Both the position numbers and the translations under genes were made by a program. A stretch of 64,000 bases of DNA from Dokdonia sp. 4H-3-7-5 (lineage in GTDB: Bacteria; Bacteroidota; Bacteroidia; Flavobacteriales; Flavobacteriaceae), in the NCBI RefSeq assembly GCF_000212355.1, contig NC_015496.1:3256001-3320000 (forward strand). The letters are read 5' to 3'. The stretch's first letter is position 1, and each line of letters opens with the position of its first letter. Under the pieces are notes generated by a model that was not told the DNA's origin, did no database searches, and saw only the letters and a program-made list of their open reading frames with translations. This document shows positions 44,267 through 53,896 of this stretch, piece after piece.

Positions 44267-44983
44267 TCATTTTAAATCAAACAAGCTATCTACCGCTGGA
44301 TAGCGCTCTACAGTAAAACCTTCTCCATATTCTGTACCTATGAGACGTCCTAGGTCTCTAGAGCGATAGTTAATGCTCTCTTTAAAGGTTTCGCTAGAAA
44401 TAGGAGTGTCACCATCTTTATTGTTTGGATTGTGAAACTGTGAGCTATATGCAAAGACGGCATCACACTTTTTATCTATAAACCCGCTTACATCTACCAC
44501 CACATCTGGCTCGATGTGTTGCCATTGTATATAGTGATACACAGTCTTAGGGCGCCATTTTTCTTGTGACTTTCCGTCTACAGAAGTTTCTATTTTTTTC
44601 AATCCGCTCAAGAAGCAAGCATCACTTGCAAGTTTACTTCCCTTTCCGTGGTCTATATGCCTATCTGTAATTGCATTACAGAGCACCATTTCCGGTTGAT
44701 ACTTTCTTATTACTTCGATGATTTTGAGTTGGCTTTCTTTATCATTAACAAAGAAACCATCTGCAAGTGCAAGATTCTCACGTACTGCTACACCTAGAAT
44801 CTTTGCTGCAGCTGCAGCTTCCTCATCGCGTATCTCTGCACTACCACGGGTTCCTAGTTCGCCTCTTGTGAGATCAAGTATTCCTACTTTCTTTCCATTT
44901 GCTATCTCTTTTGCTAGGGTTGCACCACAACCTAATTCTACATCGTCTGGGTGTGCTCCGATGGCAAGTATATCTAGTTTCAT
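44267..44983 (-). CDS. bshB1: Bacillithiol biosynthesis deacetylase BshB1
   Basis: The 238-residue LmbE/PIG-L-type zinc deacetylase has AIGAHPDDVELGCGAT (His and Asp-Asp zinc/catalytic site) near the N terminus, TRGELGTRGSAEIRDEEAAAAAKILG, and DRHIDHGKGSKL with the third ligand His. It deacetylates GlcNAc-malate to GlcN-malate, the second step of bacillithiol synthesis. Full length. The other bsh genes are not in the window. Confidence 0.95.
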   Translation of the reverse strand: MKLDILAIGAHPDDVELGCGATLAKEIANGKKVGILDLTRGELGTRGSAEIRDEEAAAAAKILGVAVRENLALADGFFVNDKESQLKIIEVIRKYQPEMVLCNAITDRHIDHGKGSKLASDACFLSGLKKIETSVDGKSQEKWRPKTVYHYIQWQHIEPDVVVDVSGFIDKKCDAVFAYSSQFHNPNNKDGDTPISSETFKESINYRSRDLGRLIGTEYGEGFTVERYPAVDSLFDLK

Positions 44984-45117
44984 ATGTATGCTCGCTAGGC
45001 GAGTGTCTTTTGGATTATAATTATATTGTAATCGGATTCACTCATCAATTACATGCACACTTGGCCATTTTTTCATTTCTAAAAAAACAAACCAAGAAGG
45101 CTAGACTCGATCAAGCT

Positions 45118-46293
45118 TTAATCTGCAACCAGTACTGTCTTTTTTAATACTGCCTTTAGCGCTTGATCTATATCTTCCATCAGGTCTTCCTTCTCCTCTA
45201 TTCCTACAGAAAAACGAATTAAGCCATCTGCGATGCCTTGTTTTGCTCGCTCTTCTTCTCCTAACAATGAGTGCGAAGTTTGTGCTGGACATAACATAGT
45301 ACTCTCTACACCTGCAAGGCTCATAGAGGGTTTGATAAGGTGTAGCGCTTTTTGAAAATCTTCGGCATCAATGTGTGATGCTAACTCAAATGACATCATT
45401 CCTCCAAAACCACTCATCTGCTTTTTGGCAAGTTTGTAGTCTGGATGAGATTTTAATCCCGGATAGTACACGCGGCTTATCTCATCTTTTTTATCAAGCC
45501 ATTTGGCTATTTTCTTTGCATTTCTATTTTGTGCTTTTACACGTAATGCCATGGTTTTCATGCTACGCTCAAGCATCCATACGGTAAGGTCACTTAGACT
45601 TCCACCTAGATTTTTTGCCAGATTCCAGATGCGATCCATATGTTCTTGGCTCGCAGCAATTGCTCCTGCACAGATGTCACTGTGCCCTCCCATATATTTT
45701 GTTGCAGAGTGAAGTATAATATCAATCCCAAAATCTGCTGGATTTTGATTTACTGGAGAGGCAAATGTATTATCTATCATGGTCACAATGCCGTGTTTTT
45801 TGGCAAGTGTAGCAACCATCTTCATATCTGTCACTTTCATAAGTGGATTAGAAGGTGTCTCAATGTAAATCACTTTAGTTTGTGGAGTTATCGCTTTCGC
45901 GAAAGCGGCCTCACTCAAATCCTCAGTAAATGAATAGGTAATACCGTATTTTTCAAACTCCTCAACGACGAGGTTATACGTGCCTCCATATAATGTTTCT
46001 TGAAGCACAACATGGTCGCCACTTCTCAAAAAAGCAAGCAATGCAGTACTTACTGCCGCCATACCACTACCAAAGATCATCCCAGCCTCTGTCTTCTCAA
46101 GGGCAGCAATTTTCTTGCTTAATCCTTCTTGATTAGGAGTATTAAAGTAGCGAGGGTAGCGCTTTACATCTACATCCATAAAGGCATAAGAAGATGATAA
46201 GTAGATAGGAGATACAGCTCCTTGAAACTGCTCGTCTTTAATTTCTCCTGTATGCGTACAAATGGTATTAAGGCCTTTATGTGATTTACTCAT
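45118..46293 (-). CDS. PLP-dependent trans-sulfuration enzyme (cystathionine gamma-synthase/lyase family)
   Basis: The 391-residue Cys/Met-metabolism PLP enzyme contains YPRYFNTPNQEGLSKKIAALE, GSGMAAVSTALLAFLRSGDHVV (phosphate cradle), YIETPSNPLMKVTD, TMIDNTFASPVNQNP and the Schiff-base lysine in HSATKYMGGHSD, then GxxSTMLCPAQTSH-like GVESTMLCPAQTSHSLL. It could be cystathionine gamma-synthase, gamma-lyase or a homoserine sulfhydrylase; sequence alone does not decide. A palindrome copy encodes AAFAKAIT. Confidence 0.92.
   Translation of the reverse strand: MSKSHKGLNTICTHTGEIKDEQFQGAVSPIYLSSSYAFMDVDVKRYPRYFNTPNQEGLSKKIAALEKTEAGMIFGSGMAAVSTALLAFLRSGDHVVLQETLYGGTYNLVVEEFEKYGITYSFTEDLSEAAFAKAITPQTKVIYIETPSNPLMKVTDMKMVATLAKKHGIVTMIDNTFASPVNQNPADFGIDIILHSATKYMGGHSDICAGAIAASQEHMDRIWNLAKNLGGSLSDLTVWMLERSMKTMALRVKAQNRNAKKIAKWLDKKDEISRVYYPGLKSHPDYKLAKKQMSGFGGMMSFELASHIDAEDFQKALHLIKPSMSLAGVESTMLCPAQTSHSLLGEEERAKQGIADGLIRFSVGIEEKEDLMEDIDQALKAVLKKTVLVAD
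45892..45907. repeat. Palindrome copy inside the trans-sulfuration gene
   Basis: Perfect CGCTTTCGCGAAAGCG, read on the minus strand as Ala-Phe-Ala-Lys-Ala. Confidence 0.85.
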
Positions 46294-46698
46294 AGTGTAT
46301 GTTTTTTTTCAAATCTAAAAATACAAAAAAGGGTTACAGTAAATCAGCCAATTTATTATAGTTTAGGAGCGGACTTATCAAGAAAATTCTTACAGCACTA
46401 ACGTTCAATATTTTACATTTTAATATGAAATTCTCGGTCTAAACTTAGATAAACTATCAGTTAAAGTAGCTACCTTTAAGACAATGAAATTATAATATTA
46501 GATTGTAAAGCAAAATACACTTTTGACTCGTAAGTATCCACAATTGATGACCATTAGTACATAATTTTATTATTTGAAGTAAAACTCGAAAAATAAGTCA
46601 TTTAATAACCACATAAATACCAACCTTCTAGTAATGCCTTATGTTATTGTCTTTAAATAAGAACCCAGCAAATAGCAATACGTATATGAAGGAATAAT
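46294..46698. other. 405-bp AT-rich divergent spacer, no gene seen
   Basis: Lies between divergent genes and must hold both promoters. I see no long open frame, hairpin with U-run, palindrome copy or clear TTTG/TAnnTTTG pair. Confidence 0.6.
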
Positions 46699-47277
46699 AT
46701 GATCATACCTAACTTTAACATCACACCCGGCAATACCGTAGGGGACATTTTTATTAATAAAGGAATAAGGACTTTTTACGATGCTATACGAGCTGTACAT
46801 AACCTTCCATACGGTAGGTTAAAGGACCCCTTAGATTTGGGATCTGTAATTACCGAAGGGCAAGGCACATGTAGTACAAAGCATGCAACTCTAAAGGCAC
46901 TCACAGATGAGCATGCAATCTATGGACTGCAACTAGAGCTCATAATTTATGCCATGGATAATACCAATACCCCAGGCATAGGTAATGTGCTTGAAAAGTA
47001 TAACCTACCTTATATACTTGAGGCACATACAGTACTGGCATATGATGATGAGATGTACGATTATACCTTTGCTGGAACATACAGTATGAAATGGAGAGAT
47101 GCGGTACTTATGCAAACCACTATAGATACAGATCAGATACAGGATTATAAAGAAGACTATCACAAATCTGTACTACAAGATTGGATAGAAAGAGATAAGC
47201 TAGCATATAGTCTTGATGAAATATGGAAGATAAGAGAAGAGTGTATACAAGAACTAAGCGCTGTAAAATCACATTAA
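46699..47277 (+). CDS. Transglutaminase-like protein of unknown function
   Basis: The 192-residue cytoplasmic protein has the segment SVITEGQGTCSTKHATLKAL (candidate nucleophile C58 at a helix start, preceded by Gly-Thr) and ILEAHTVLAYDDEMYDYTF (H110 and D116/D117 or D121). Together they match the Cys-His-Asp spacing of transglutaminase-like cysteine peptidases. No signal peptide. Family assignment rests on motif spacing only. Confidence 0.6.
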   Translation: MIIPNFNITPGNTVGDIFINKGIRTFYDAIRAVHNLPYGRLKDPLDLGSVITEGQGTCSTKHATLKALTDEHAIYGLQLELIIYAMDNTNTPGIGNVLEKYNLPYILEAHTVLAYDDEMYDYTFAGTYSMKWRDAVLMQTTIDTDQIQDYKEDYHKSVLQDWIERDKLAYSLDEIWKIREECIQELSAVKSH

Positions 47278-47307
47278 AACAGTCACAGCTTTTATAAACT
47301 AATTATC

Positions 47308-47769
47308 GTGAACATCATTCCATATAATTCTCAATTTGCTGCAGATTTTAAAACTCTTAATATAGAATGGCTTGAGGCCTTTTTTTACGTAGAGCCTTAT
47401 GATCTCAAAGTGTTGAGTAATCCCGAAGAATATATCATTAACAAAGGAGGTTTTATCTTTTTTGCATTAAAAGATGATCAAATTCTAGGTACGGTAGCGC
47501 TTATGCCTACTGGAAATACTGGTGCGTTAGAACTTACAAAGATGGCAGTCTCACCTTCGGCTAGAGGGATGGGTATTGGACAGCAATTGATTGCACATTG
47601 TCTCGCTTTCGCGAAAGCGCAACATCTCAACAAACTGATTTTATACTCACACCGTAAGCTTGAAAATGCTATTTATATTTATAAAAAATGGGGTTTTAAG
47701 GAAATTCCACTAGAAGAAAACGCTGCTTACGAGCGCGCAAACATTAAAATGGAGCTCGCATTTAACTAA
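47308..47769 (+). CDS. GNAT acetyltransferase
   Basis: The 153-residue GNAT-fold N-acetyltransferase has a GTG start, acetyl-CoA motif VSPSARGMGIGQQLIAHCLAFA with R/QxxGxG/A as RGMGIG, and the C-terminal YIYKKWGFKEIPLEENAAYERANIKMEL typical of the family. A palindrome copy lies directly in the helix after the CoA loop (LAFAKAQH). Follows the transglutaminase-like gene after 30 bp, so possibly an operon. Confidence 0.88.
   Translation: MNIIPYNSQFAADFKTLNIEWLEAFFYVEPYDLKVLSNPEEYIINKGGFIFFALKDDQILGTVALMPTGNTGALELTKMAVSPSARGMGIGQQLIAHCLAFAKAQHLNKLILYSHRKLENAIYIYKKWGFKEIPLEENAAYERANIKMELAFN
47604..47619. repeat. Palindrome copy inside the acetyltransferase gene
   Basis: Perfect CGCTTTCGCGAAAGCG, read as Ala-Phe-Ala-Lys-Ala in a structured helix of a conserved fold. 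Confidence 0.85.
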
Positions 47770-47771
47770 TT

Positions 47772-47806
47772 TTTGTCATAATGTAACCTGTAAGACGATA
47801 ACTTTG
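47772..47806 (+). promoter_or_regulatory. Promoter of the beta-lactamase-fold lipoprotein gene
   Basis: TTTG (47772-47775), a 23-nt spacer, then TAACTTTG (47799-47806). Start codon 30 nt downstream. Confidence 0.65.
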
Positions 47807-47835
47807 TTAATGTAATCCATTAAAATAATGATGTT

Positions 47836-48636
47836 ATGAAATATTTATGTACCCTCTTTATTATCGCTTGTGCGATGAGCAGCTGTAAAGAAACCGCAAA
47901 AGAAACGGAAACCGTTACCACGGTAGAAGAAGTGGAAGAACTAACTACCACAACAGACTCAGAAGTTAAAGAGTTTGAAATTATCCCTATTGAACATGCA
48001 TCTACTATTCTTAACTGGGATGGTAGAACCGTTTATGTAGATCCAGTGGGAAAACCTGAGCTTTACGAAGGTTATAAAAAGCCAGATCTTATTGTAATTA
48101 CCCACCTTCATGGAGATCACCTCAATGTACAAACTCTCGAAGGGCTAGACACCTCAACCGCGAGAATCGTAGTGCCACAATCTGTAGCAGATAAGATGCC
48201 AGAAGCCTTTAGCTCAAAACTTGACATCTTAAATAACGGAGAAAAAACAGAAACTTTAGGCATCACGACAAACGCTGTACCCATGTATAATCTAGGTCCA
48301 GTAGAGGAACGCCGTCACAAAAAGGGATGGGGTAATGGTTATGTACTAGAGAAAGACGGTAAGAGAGTTTACTTTTCTGGAGATACAGAAGATATTCCAG
48401 AGATGCGCAATTTACAAAATATTGACATTGCCTTTGTTTGTATGAACTTACCTTATACAATGACGGTAGAGAGTGCTGCTAGTGCAGTTTTAGATTTTAA
48501 ACCTACACAAGTATATCCATTTCATTACAGAGGGTCAGAAGGTTTAAGTGATGTTGACACATTTAAATCCATTGTCAATAAAGGAAGTGATGCTATTGAG
48601 GTTGTACAGCTAGATTGGTATCCTAATCGTAGCTAA
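47836..48636 (+). CDS. Metallo-beta-lactamase-fold hydrolase, lipoprotein
   Basis: The 266-residue protein has a lipobox MSSC (about Cys17), a Thr/Glu-rich linker (about 20-45), then an MBL domain of the UlaG/YtnP-like type: THLHGDHLNV (HxHxDH zinc motif), VYFSGDTEDIPEM (bridging Asp), and FHYRG as the late His. It hydrolyses an unknown, perhaps phosphoester or lactone, substrate outside the cytoplasm. Confidence 0.88.
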   Translation: MKYLCTLFIIACAMSSCKETAKETETVTTVEEVEELTTTTDSEVKEFEIIPIEHASTILNWDGRTVYVDPVGKPELYEGYKKPDLIVITHLHGDHLNVQTLEGLDTSTARIVVPQSVADKMPEAFSSKLDILNNGEKTETLGITTNAVPMYNLGPVEERRHKKGWGNGYVLEKDGKRVYFSGDTEDIPEMRNLQNIDIAFVCMNLPYTMTVESAASAVLDFKPTQVYPFHYRGSEGLSDVDTFKSIVNKGSDAIEVVQLDWYPNRS

Positions 48637-48668
48637 AACACATTTTAATAGTAGCGTTTATAACAAAA

Positions 48669-48706
48669 GAAAGCCGCAATGGACCTAGGTCGCATTGCGG
48701 TTTCTT
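48669..48706. terminator. Bidirectional terminator
   Basis: CCGCAATG and CATTGCGG arms (within 48671-48700) with A- and T-rich flanks, between two convergent genes. Confidence 0.82.
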
Positions 48707-48728
48707 ACTTAACCTACTTAAGTTTCTT

Positions 48729-49610
48729 CTATTTTAAACTGAATGATGTTTGAGCAATAAGTACTCCTTTATCAAACACGTTTACTTCGTATTTCCCTTC
48801 AAGAAAATCCTTTGTTGTTTTACCTATATTCTCACAAATATCAAGTGCGGTGTTCTCATAGTAAAACTTTGAAATTGCACTATAATTAACCACTTTACCA
48901 TCAAAGGCAACTTGCTTATTTTCTCCTAGTGTTGCTCCAGAAGGATCTATAATTTGTACATATAATACACGGTCTCCAGCTTCTGCAAGTCTATTTTGCG
49001 GTACTGTATAACATGCCCTTAGCTTATCTACGCGCCTATTGTTTGAGTTCTCTACCAGCTTACCAGAAGAACGTTCTATAACACCCACCGCTCTTAGCTT
49101 GTTTGCTGCTAGTGCAGATCCTAAGGTCACTCTTTCTGCTAGGGCAGAATTCTCGAGCGTAAGTGAGTCCCCTACCCCGCGCTGTACTTCAAGCTCATAG
49201 GTAGTACTATCAATACGCATAGCGAGCATCTGGTTACTTCCTCGTAGTGAATCATTTTGAGCAAATAAGAAATCACGTTCATTACGTAATTTAAAAACCT
49301 CTGCTCTATACTTTCCTAAGCTTGCAATAGTTGCATCTTTTGCCTCAATATCACCTATAAGCTTTTGGATTCTATCACGTGCATCATTAAGTTCTGTGTC
49401 CTTAAGGTTATTCTCCTCAATGACTACATCGTATTTACTCACCATTTCTTTAAGATCTGAGAGTACTACGTTTTTTTCCTTTGTGAGTTGGCTCTTTGTA
49501 TCCTTCTCTTGGTTATACAATTTTACAGCAAAGGCACCGGCCACGACAAGAAGTACTGCAAGGATTCCTGCAATAATCTTAATCCCGTTTCCACTTTTTT
49601 CGTTATCCAT
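48729..49610 (-). CDS. Membrane-anchored coiled-coil protein
   Basis: The 293-residue protein has one N-terminal membrane helix (IIAGILAVLLVVAGAFAVKLY, about 12-32), a long coiled coil (about 35-165, heptad-like Leu spacing: KSQLTKEKNVVLSDLKEMVSKY ...), and a C-terminal beta domain (about 175-293) containing VDKLRACYTVPQNRLAEAGDRVLYVQIIDPSG and a LEGKYEVNVFDKGVLIAQTSFSL end. The C-terminal domain resembles a pattern common in flavobacterial cell-envelope proteins of unknown function. Confidence 0.72.
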   Translation of the reverse strand: MDNEKSGNGIKIIAGILAVLLVVAGAFAVKLYNQEKDTKSQLTKEKNVVLSDLKEMVSKYDVVIEENNLKDTELNDARDRIQKLIGDIEAKDATIASLGKYRAEVFKLRNERDFLFAQNDSLRGSNQMLAMRIDSTTYELEVQRGVGDSLTLENSALAERVTLGSALAANKLRAVGVIERSSGKLVENSNNRRVDKLRACYTVPQNRLAEAGDRVLYVQIIDPSGATLGENKQVAFDGKVVNYSAISKFYYENTALDICENIGKTTKDFLEGKYEVNVFDKGVLIAQTSFSLK

Positions 49611-50002
49611 AATTTAATAGTTGTTTTAATGGTTATACGTTTAATGCAAAGAATTGGATTTTATTATAAACGCTTTAGCGAAAATATTCTTTTTACCATA
49701 CAATTAACGCCAACTTTTAAAAAATGTTAAAATATATTAACGGCCTAGATTGTAGAAGATGAGATTCTTAATAATTGTTTGTTTGCCCTTGTGCATAAAT
49801 TAATTTTAAAATTCTTAATTTACATATAGCGTTTGAGAGTTCGGGTTATTAGAATTCTTCAATATGGAATAGTCTCATAATACGGGTAAACCAATTTTAT
49901 TTTTACGCTTTCGCGAAAGCGTAACACCTCAACACCCTACTATCACTGTTAACTAATATTAAAATAGAATCCTACTCAAACTATTTTACGGAAATTGCAA
50001 CG
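49611..50002. other. 392-bp divergent spacer
   Basis: Holds one extended palindrome copy (49903-49924) and a degenerate one (CGCTTTAGCGAAAA, 49671-49684). No gene or clear consensus promoter recognised. Confidence 0.6.
49903..49924. repeat. Palindrome copy, intergenic, extended form
   Basis: Perfect 22-bp version with TTA/TAA ends, followed by CA as in the copies at 54409 and 56990. Confidence 0.88.
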
Positions 50003-51292
50003 ATGAATAAAATTTACACAAAACTCAAATTGCTATATAGTCAAGTCACAGGAAACATAGGTTTCTTTCCAAGTCTTATAGCTTTGATGGGACTTGCCTT
50101 TGCTTTTTTAATGCTCTACATAGAGGAACAAGGAGTTTCCAAATACTTTATTGACAATTTCCCGTGGCTCGTTATTAATAATGCAGATACTGCGCGCACA
50201 CTATTAAGCACATTTATAGGAGGTATTATCTCTCTTATGGTTTTTAGCTTTTCTATGGTGATGTTATTACTCAATCAAGCATCTAGTAATTATTCTCCTC
50301 GTATTCTCCCAGGACTTATATCAAATAAAAAGCACCAGTATGTGTTAGGTTTTTACATTGCTGTAATTATCTATTGTATCATCATATTATTGAGTATAGT
50401 TCCTACAGATGATAAACATCAATTACCAGGTTTTGCAGTTCTAGTGGGTATTATTTTAAGTATTCATGTACTTGCAGCATTTATCTACTTTATTCACTCG
50501 ATTTCGCAAGCAATACAGATTAACAATATTACTGATCGTATTTTTAGCGCAGCACGAAAGAGACTACAAACACTCATTGATAAGGAAAATGAAGTGGAAG
50601 GCCTTGACATTTTTGACGACGTTTCTGATTGGCATGGCTATAAAAGCACTTCATCTGGATATCTTAATGATATTGCCTTTGATTCACTGTCAAAACTTGC
50701 AAAAGAGCAGGATATCTCTATAAAGATGCTCGTTTCTAAAGGAGAGTTTGTACTAGTAGATGTCCCAATAGTAAAGGTAAATAAAGAGCTTGATGAAGAA
50801 AATCAAGATATGCTTCAATCATGTTTTGGGTTTTCTCGTAGTGAGATAGTGAAACTCAATTATGTATTAGGTTTTAAACAGCTTACAGAAATTGCTGTAA
50901 AAGCGATGAGTCCAGGTATAAATGACCCTGGAACTGCCATAACCTGTATTGATTACCTTACAGAGCTTTTTGCATTAAGAATGCTCAAGAAAGATAATAG
51001 CTACGTAGTAAATAATGATAATAAAGCTGTTGTGTCGCTAGATACGGTAGATTTTGATGAGCTTATTTATTACATATTTGCTAGCCTCCGTCAGTATTGC
51101 AAGGCAGATTTTATTATGATGACAAAAATGTTGACCTCACTTTATTATCTCAAAAATGTGGAGACCATAGACGATACCTATAAAGAGGTCATAAATACAC
51201 AAGCCCATCTCGTTCTTGAGGATGCACAAACATTTATTAAAAATGAAACAGACTTAAAAAATCTAAAAGAGTTTACTCAAAAATTTAAGTAA
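50003..51292 (+). CDS. DUF2254 membrane protein
   Basis: The 429-residue protein has four membrane helices in the first 190 residues (including the segment LLSTFIGGIISLMVFSFSMVMLLL) and a soluble C-terminal region with the family hallmark AMSPGINDPGTAITCIDYL. The family is widespread and of unknown function, with suggested roles in stress or osmotic response unproven. Monocistronic. Confidence 0.88.
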   Translation: MNKIYTKLKLLYSQVTGNIGFFPSLIALMGLAFAFLMLYIEEQGVSKYFIDNFPWLVINNADTARTLLSTFIGGIISLMVFSFSMVMLLLNQASSNYSPRILPGLISNKKHQYVLGFYIAVIIYCIIILLSIVPTDDKHQLPGFAVLVGIILSIHVLAAFIYFIHSISQAIQINNITDRIFSAARKRLQTLIDKENEVEGLDIFDDVSDWHGYKSTSSGYLNDIAFDSLSKLAKEQDISIKMLVSKGEFVLVDVPIVKVNKELDEENQDMLQSCFGFSRSEIVKLNYVLGFKQLTEIAVKAMSPGINDPGTAITCIDYLTELFALRMLKKDNSYVVNNDNKAVVSLDTVDFDELIYYIFASLRQYCKADFIMMTKMLTSLYYLKNVETIDDTYKEVINTQAHLVLEDAQTFIKNETDLKNLKEFTQKFK

Positions 51293-51489
51293 AATAAAAT
51301 ATTTCATAACCACCCAGTTCACAATCCTAATAATACAACAGGCTAGATTTGTAAAAATGTTTTAGCTACTAGCGATTATAATACTTGATAAAGTACCTTA
51401 CGTTTGCGTATGCGTTGGTTTTTAGACTTTAACAGATTTAAAAAACGTAGTTAATGTAACAAAGTGAAATACTTTCCTACATATAGGGT

Positions 51490-52050
51490 ATGTATAAATC
51501 ATTTTTTCAAAATATAGCGACAGAACAAGGAGGTACTTTCTTATATCGTGATAAAGATATAGGCATAGGTGGCGGCATACGACTTCCTAAGGTACAGTAT
51601 TTATTAAAAATCCCTGTTGGGGATACTGAGATAAACATCATTAATATCACTGGAAAAGAATTTTCTGGTCACATCTCTATGAAGTTGCCTATACAGCTAG
51701 AAAGTCACATTTTTGAACTCACTACAAACTCGCATATTAAATCACTGTTCATAGGAAAATCAAAGCGTTTTAACATCAATAGCGCCAGCTCTCAAATGAC
51801 TGAGTTTTTAAGAAACAACAGCCATATTGCGAGCTTAAAAGAAATTGCTCAAGAAGATAGCTTCCAGCCTATTATTACAGGAAGCAATGAGGATAACTAC
51901 TACACATTAATAGCAAAGTATCATCTAGAATTTGATAATTGGAACAGTCCTGTGCTTCCACTTATAGATTTATTTAAAGAGTTGCACACACGGTTTGTAG
52001 TTAATAGCGAGCGCTTTGCAAACGATGTCACTATCAGTATAGGGTCTTAA
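51490..52050 (+). CDS. Conserved hypothetical protein
   Basis: The 186-residue soluble protein has no signal peptide. Alternating beta strands (YLLKIPVGDTEINIINITGKEFSG, HIFELTTNSHIKSLFIGKSKRFNI) and a helical C terminus (PLIDLFKELHTRFVVNSERF) suggest an alpha-beta fold. A run of Gly (GIGGGIRLP) sits near residue 26. Not recognised. Confidence 0.62.
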   Translation: MYKSFFQNIATEQGGTFLYRDKDIGIGGGIRLPKVQYLLKIPVGDTEINIINITGKEFSGHISMKLPIQLESHIFELTTNSHIKSLFIGKSKRFNINSASSQMTEFLRNNSHIASLKEIAQEDSFQPIITGSNEDNYYTLIAKYHLEFDNWNSPVLPLIDLFKELHTRFVVNSERFANDVTISIGS

Positions 52051-52151
52051 ATAACTCCTAACACAATCTTAAACTCTATACACTAGCGCTAGTTATCTTA
52101 TAGCTTTGTTATACTTACCTTTCTTAAAGGTCTAAGTATAACAACCAACCT

Positions 52152-53891
52152 ATGAAACACTACGCCATAATAGGAGGCGGCCCTAGAGGGCTTTTTGCTC
52201 TTGAAAGCCTTTTTACTGCGCTTTACAATAACGCTCTAGATGCTCAAATAAAAGTTACGTTATTTGAACCTTTTGAGTACCCAGGTTCAGGGTGGGTGTG
52301 GAACCCAGAACAAGTAGCAAGTAACTGGCTTAATATTACGGAGCGTGCCTTGCAAGACTTACCTGGCAGACCAGAAATGAAACTAGGTGATGCTATTATC
52401 CCCGCATTTCCCTCTTATACGGAGTGGTTACCAGAAGAACAACAAAACCCTCCTGCTACACATCCCGACCAGTTCCCTCCACGGGCAAAAATGGGTACCT
52501 ACCTTAATGCTCGATTTGAAGTCCTCGCGGCGGCACTTAAAGGATTTGGGTTGCTAGATATCATAACAGAAACCGTAACCGAACTCAACTACATAGCACC
52601 ACACTTTACCGCAAAGACATCAACGCAGTCTGTAGAAGAAATAGAAGAAGTGGTCCTCACGATAGGTCATCAAGACACGATACTTTCAGATCAGCTGCAA
52701 GAGTGGCAAGATCACGTGGCAGAAACTGACAACGCCATTCTGTTTACAGAGGCATACCCAGTAGAAAAAATAATGCAAGCAAACATAACTTCAGATAGCA
52801 TAGTTGCTTTTAGGGGTTTTGGACTTGCTATGATAGACCAGATACGAGCACTCACTTTACAACGTGGAGCACATTTTGAGACTATAAATGAAGATACAAA
52901 GGAGCTTATTTTTCACGGCACAAAAAACCATCCGCAGCGGTTTGTTCCTTTTTCTTTGGATGGGCTTCCTATGGTGCCTAAGCCTATAAACGAGGCGGTA
53001 GATAAGTTATTTATGCCCAGTGATGATGCTATAGACGCTTTCGCGAAAGCGATACATAAAGGAGCTTGTGGCGATCACCTAGCAAAAGATCAGTATTTCT
53101 TGCTAGAAGCAATGGCAGCTGTGGTAGCTCCATTATTTTTAGGAATAGAAGACAAGGCACTTTCACACGACTTGTCTGAAGAGGAAGTTTATTTCTTAAG
53201 CATAAATTACCTCAACAATAAATCCCTAGACCATTCCCTACTTCTATCACACGAGACATCTGTATTAAAAATGATGCAACAGCAAGTTGCAATGGCAGTA
53301 GGAGAAGCGCCAGTAAGCCTTGACTACTTTATAGGTCAAGTATGGCGACACTGCCAGCCTACCATCTATAGAGAGTTCTCATATCCAGAAATTGCAGATG
53401 ATGTGGTGGCAGAAGTTATTGCCCTTGACGAAGCATCAAAAAGATATTCTTACGGACCACCAGTTGAAAGCATACAACAGCTTATTGCACTTGCAAAAGC
53501 AGGAATTTTAGATCTTGACTTTGTAAACAACCCAGAAATCACTTGTGTTGAAAACGGCTGGCAGCTTGAGTCTGACAGTAACAAGGTAACAATAGACGTA
53601 ATGCTTAACGCCGTACTTGACGCTCCACAACTTGTCACAGTAGATACACCAATAATTAAAAACTTACTGCACAACGAGATGATTGAGCCTAAGCATACTG
53701 ACCTAGGCATACGCACTGGAGATTATGGTTATGTAGAAGTGCCTGAAGGAAAAAGTTTTGTTCCGCTAGCGGTATTAGGGAGATTATCTAAAGGAAGTGT
53801 GATAGGTGTAGATGCAATTTTAGAATGCTTTGGACCACGCACGATAAGCTGGTCTGAGCGCAGCATAGATTTAATGAAGAACGAAAAATAA
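52152..53891 (+). CDS. FAD/NAD(P)-binding protein
   Basis: The 579-residue protein of the PF13454-type FAD/NAD(P)-binding family begins with the dinucleotide-binding motif YAIIGGGPRGLFALESLF (GxGxxG variant GGGPRG). LFEPFEYPGSGWVWNPEQVASNWLNI follows as the FAD-site acidic residue at the end of the second strand. The reaction is not known; distant relatives are hydroxylases or act on peptides. A palindrome copy encodes DAFAKAIHK. Directly followed after 5 bp by the Gre-type gene, so an operon. Confidence 0.82.
   Translation: MKHYAIIGGGPRGLFALESLFTALYNNALDAQIKVTLFEPFEYPGSGWVWNPEQVASNWLNITERALQDLPGRPEMKLGDAIIPAFPSYTEWLPEEQQNPPATHPDQFPPRAKMGTYLNARFEVLAAALKGFGLLDIITETVTELNYIAPHFTAKTSTQSVEEIEEVVLTIGHQDTILSDQLQEWQDHVAETDNAILFTEAYPVEKIMQANITSDSIVAFRGFGLAMIDQIRALTLQRGAHFETINEDTKELIFHGTKNHPQRFVPFSLDGLPMVPKPINEAVDKLFMPSDDAIDAFAKAIHKGACGDHLAKDQYFLLEAMAAVVAPLFLGIEDKALSHDLSEEEVYFLSINYLNNKSLDHSLLLSHETSVLKMMQQQVAMAVGEAPVSLDYFIGQVWRHCQPTIYREFSYPEIADDVVAEVIALDEASKRYSYGPPVESIQQLIALAKAGILDLDFVNNPEITCVENGWQLESDSNKVTIDVMLNAVLDAPQLVTVDTPIIKNLLHNEMIEPKHTDLGIRTGDYGYVEVPEGKSFVPLAVLGRLSKGSVIGVDAILECFGPRTISWSERSIDLMKNEK
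53036..53051. repeat. Palindrome copy inside the FAD protein gene
   Basis: Perfect CGCTTTCGCGAAAGCG, read as Ala-Phe-Ala-Lys-Ala. Confidence 0.85.
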
Positions 53892-53896
53892 AGAAG

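Noticed and set aside
44718-45020. Plus-strand 100-codon frame over bshB1
   Set aside because: Shadow of a well-supported gene on the minus strand, Ser/Ala-rich by base composition.
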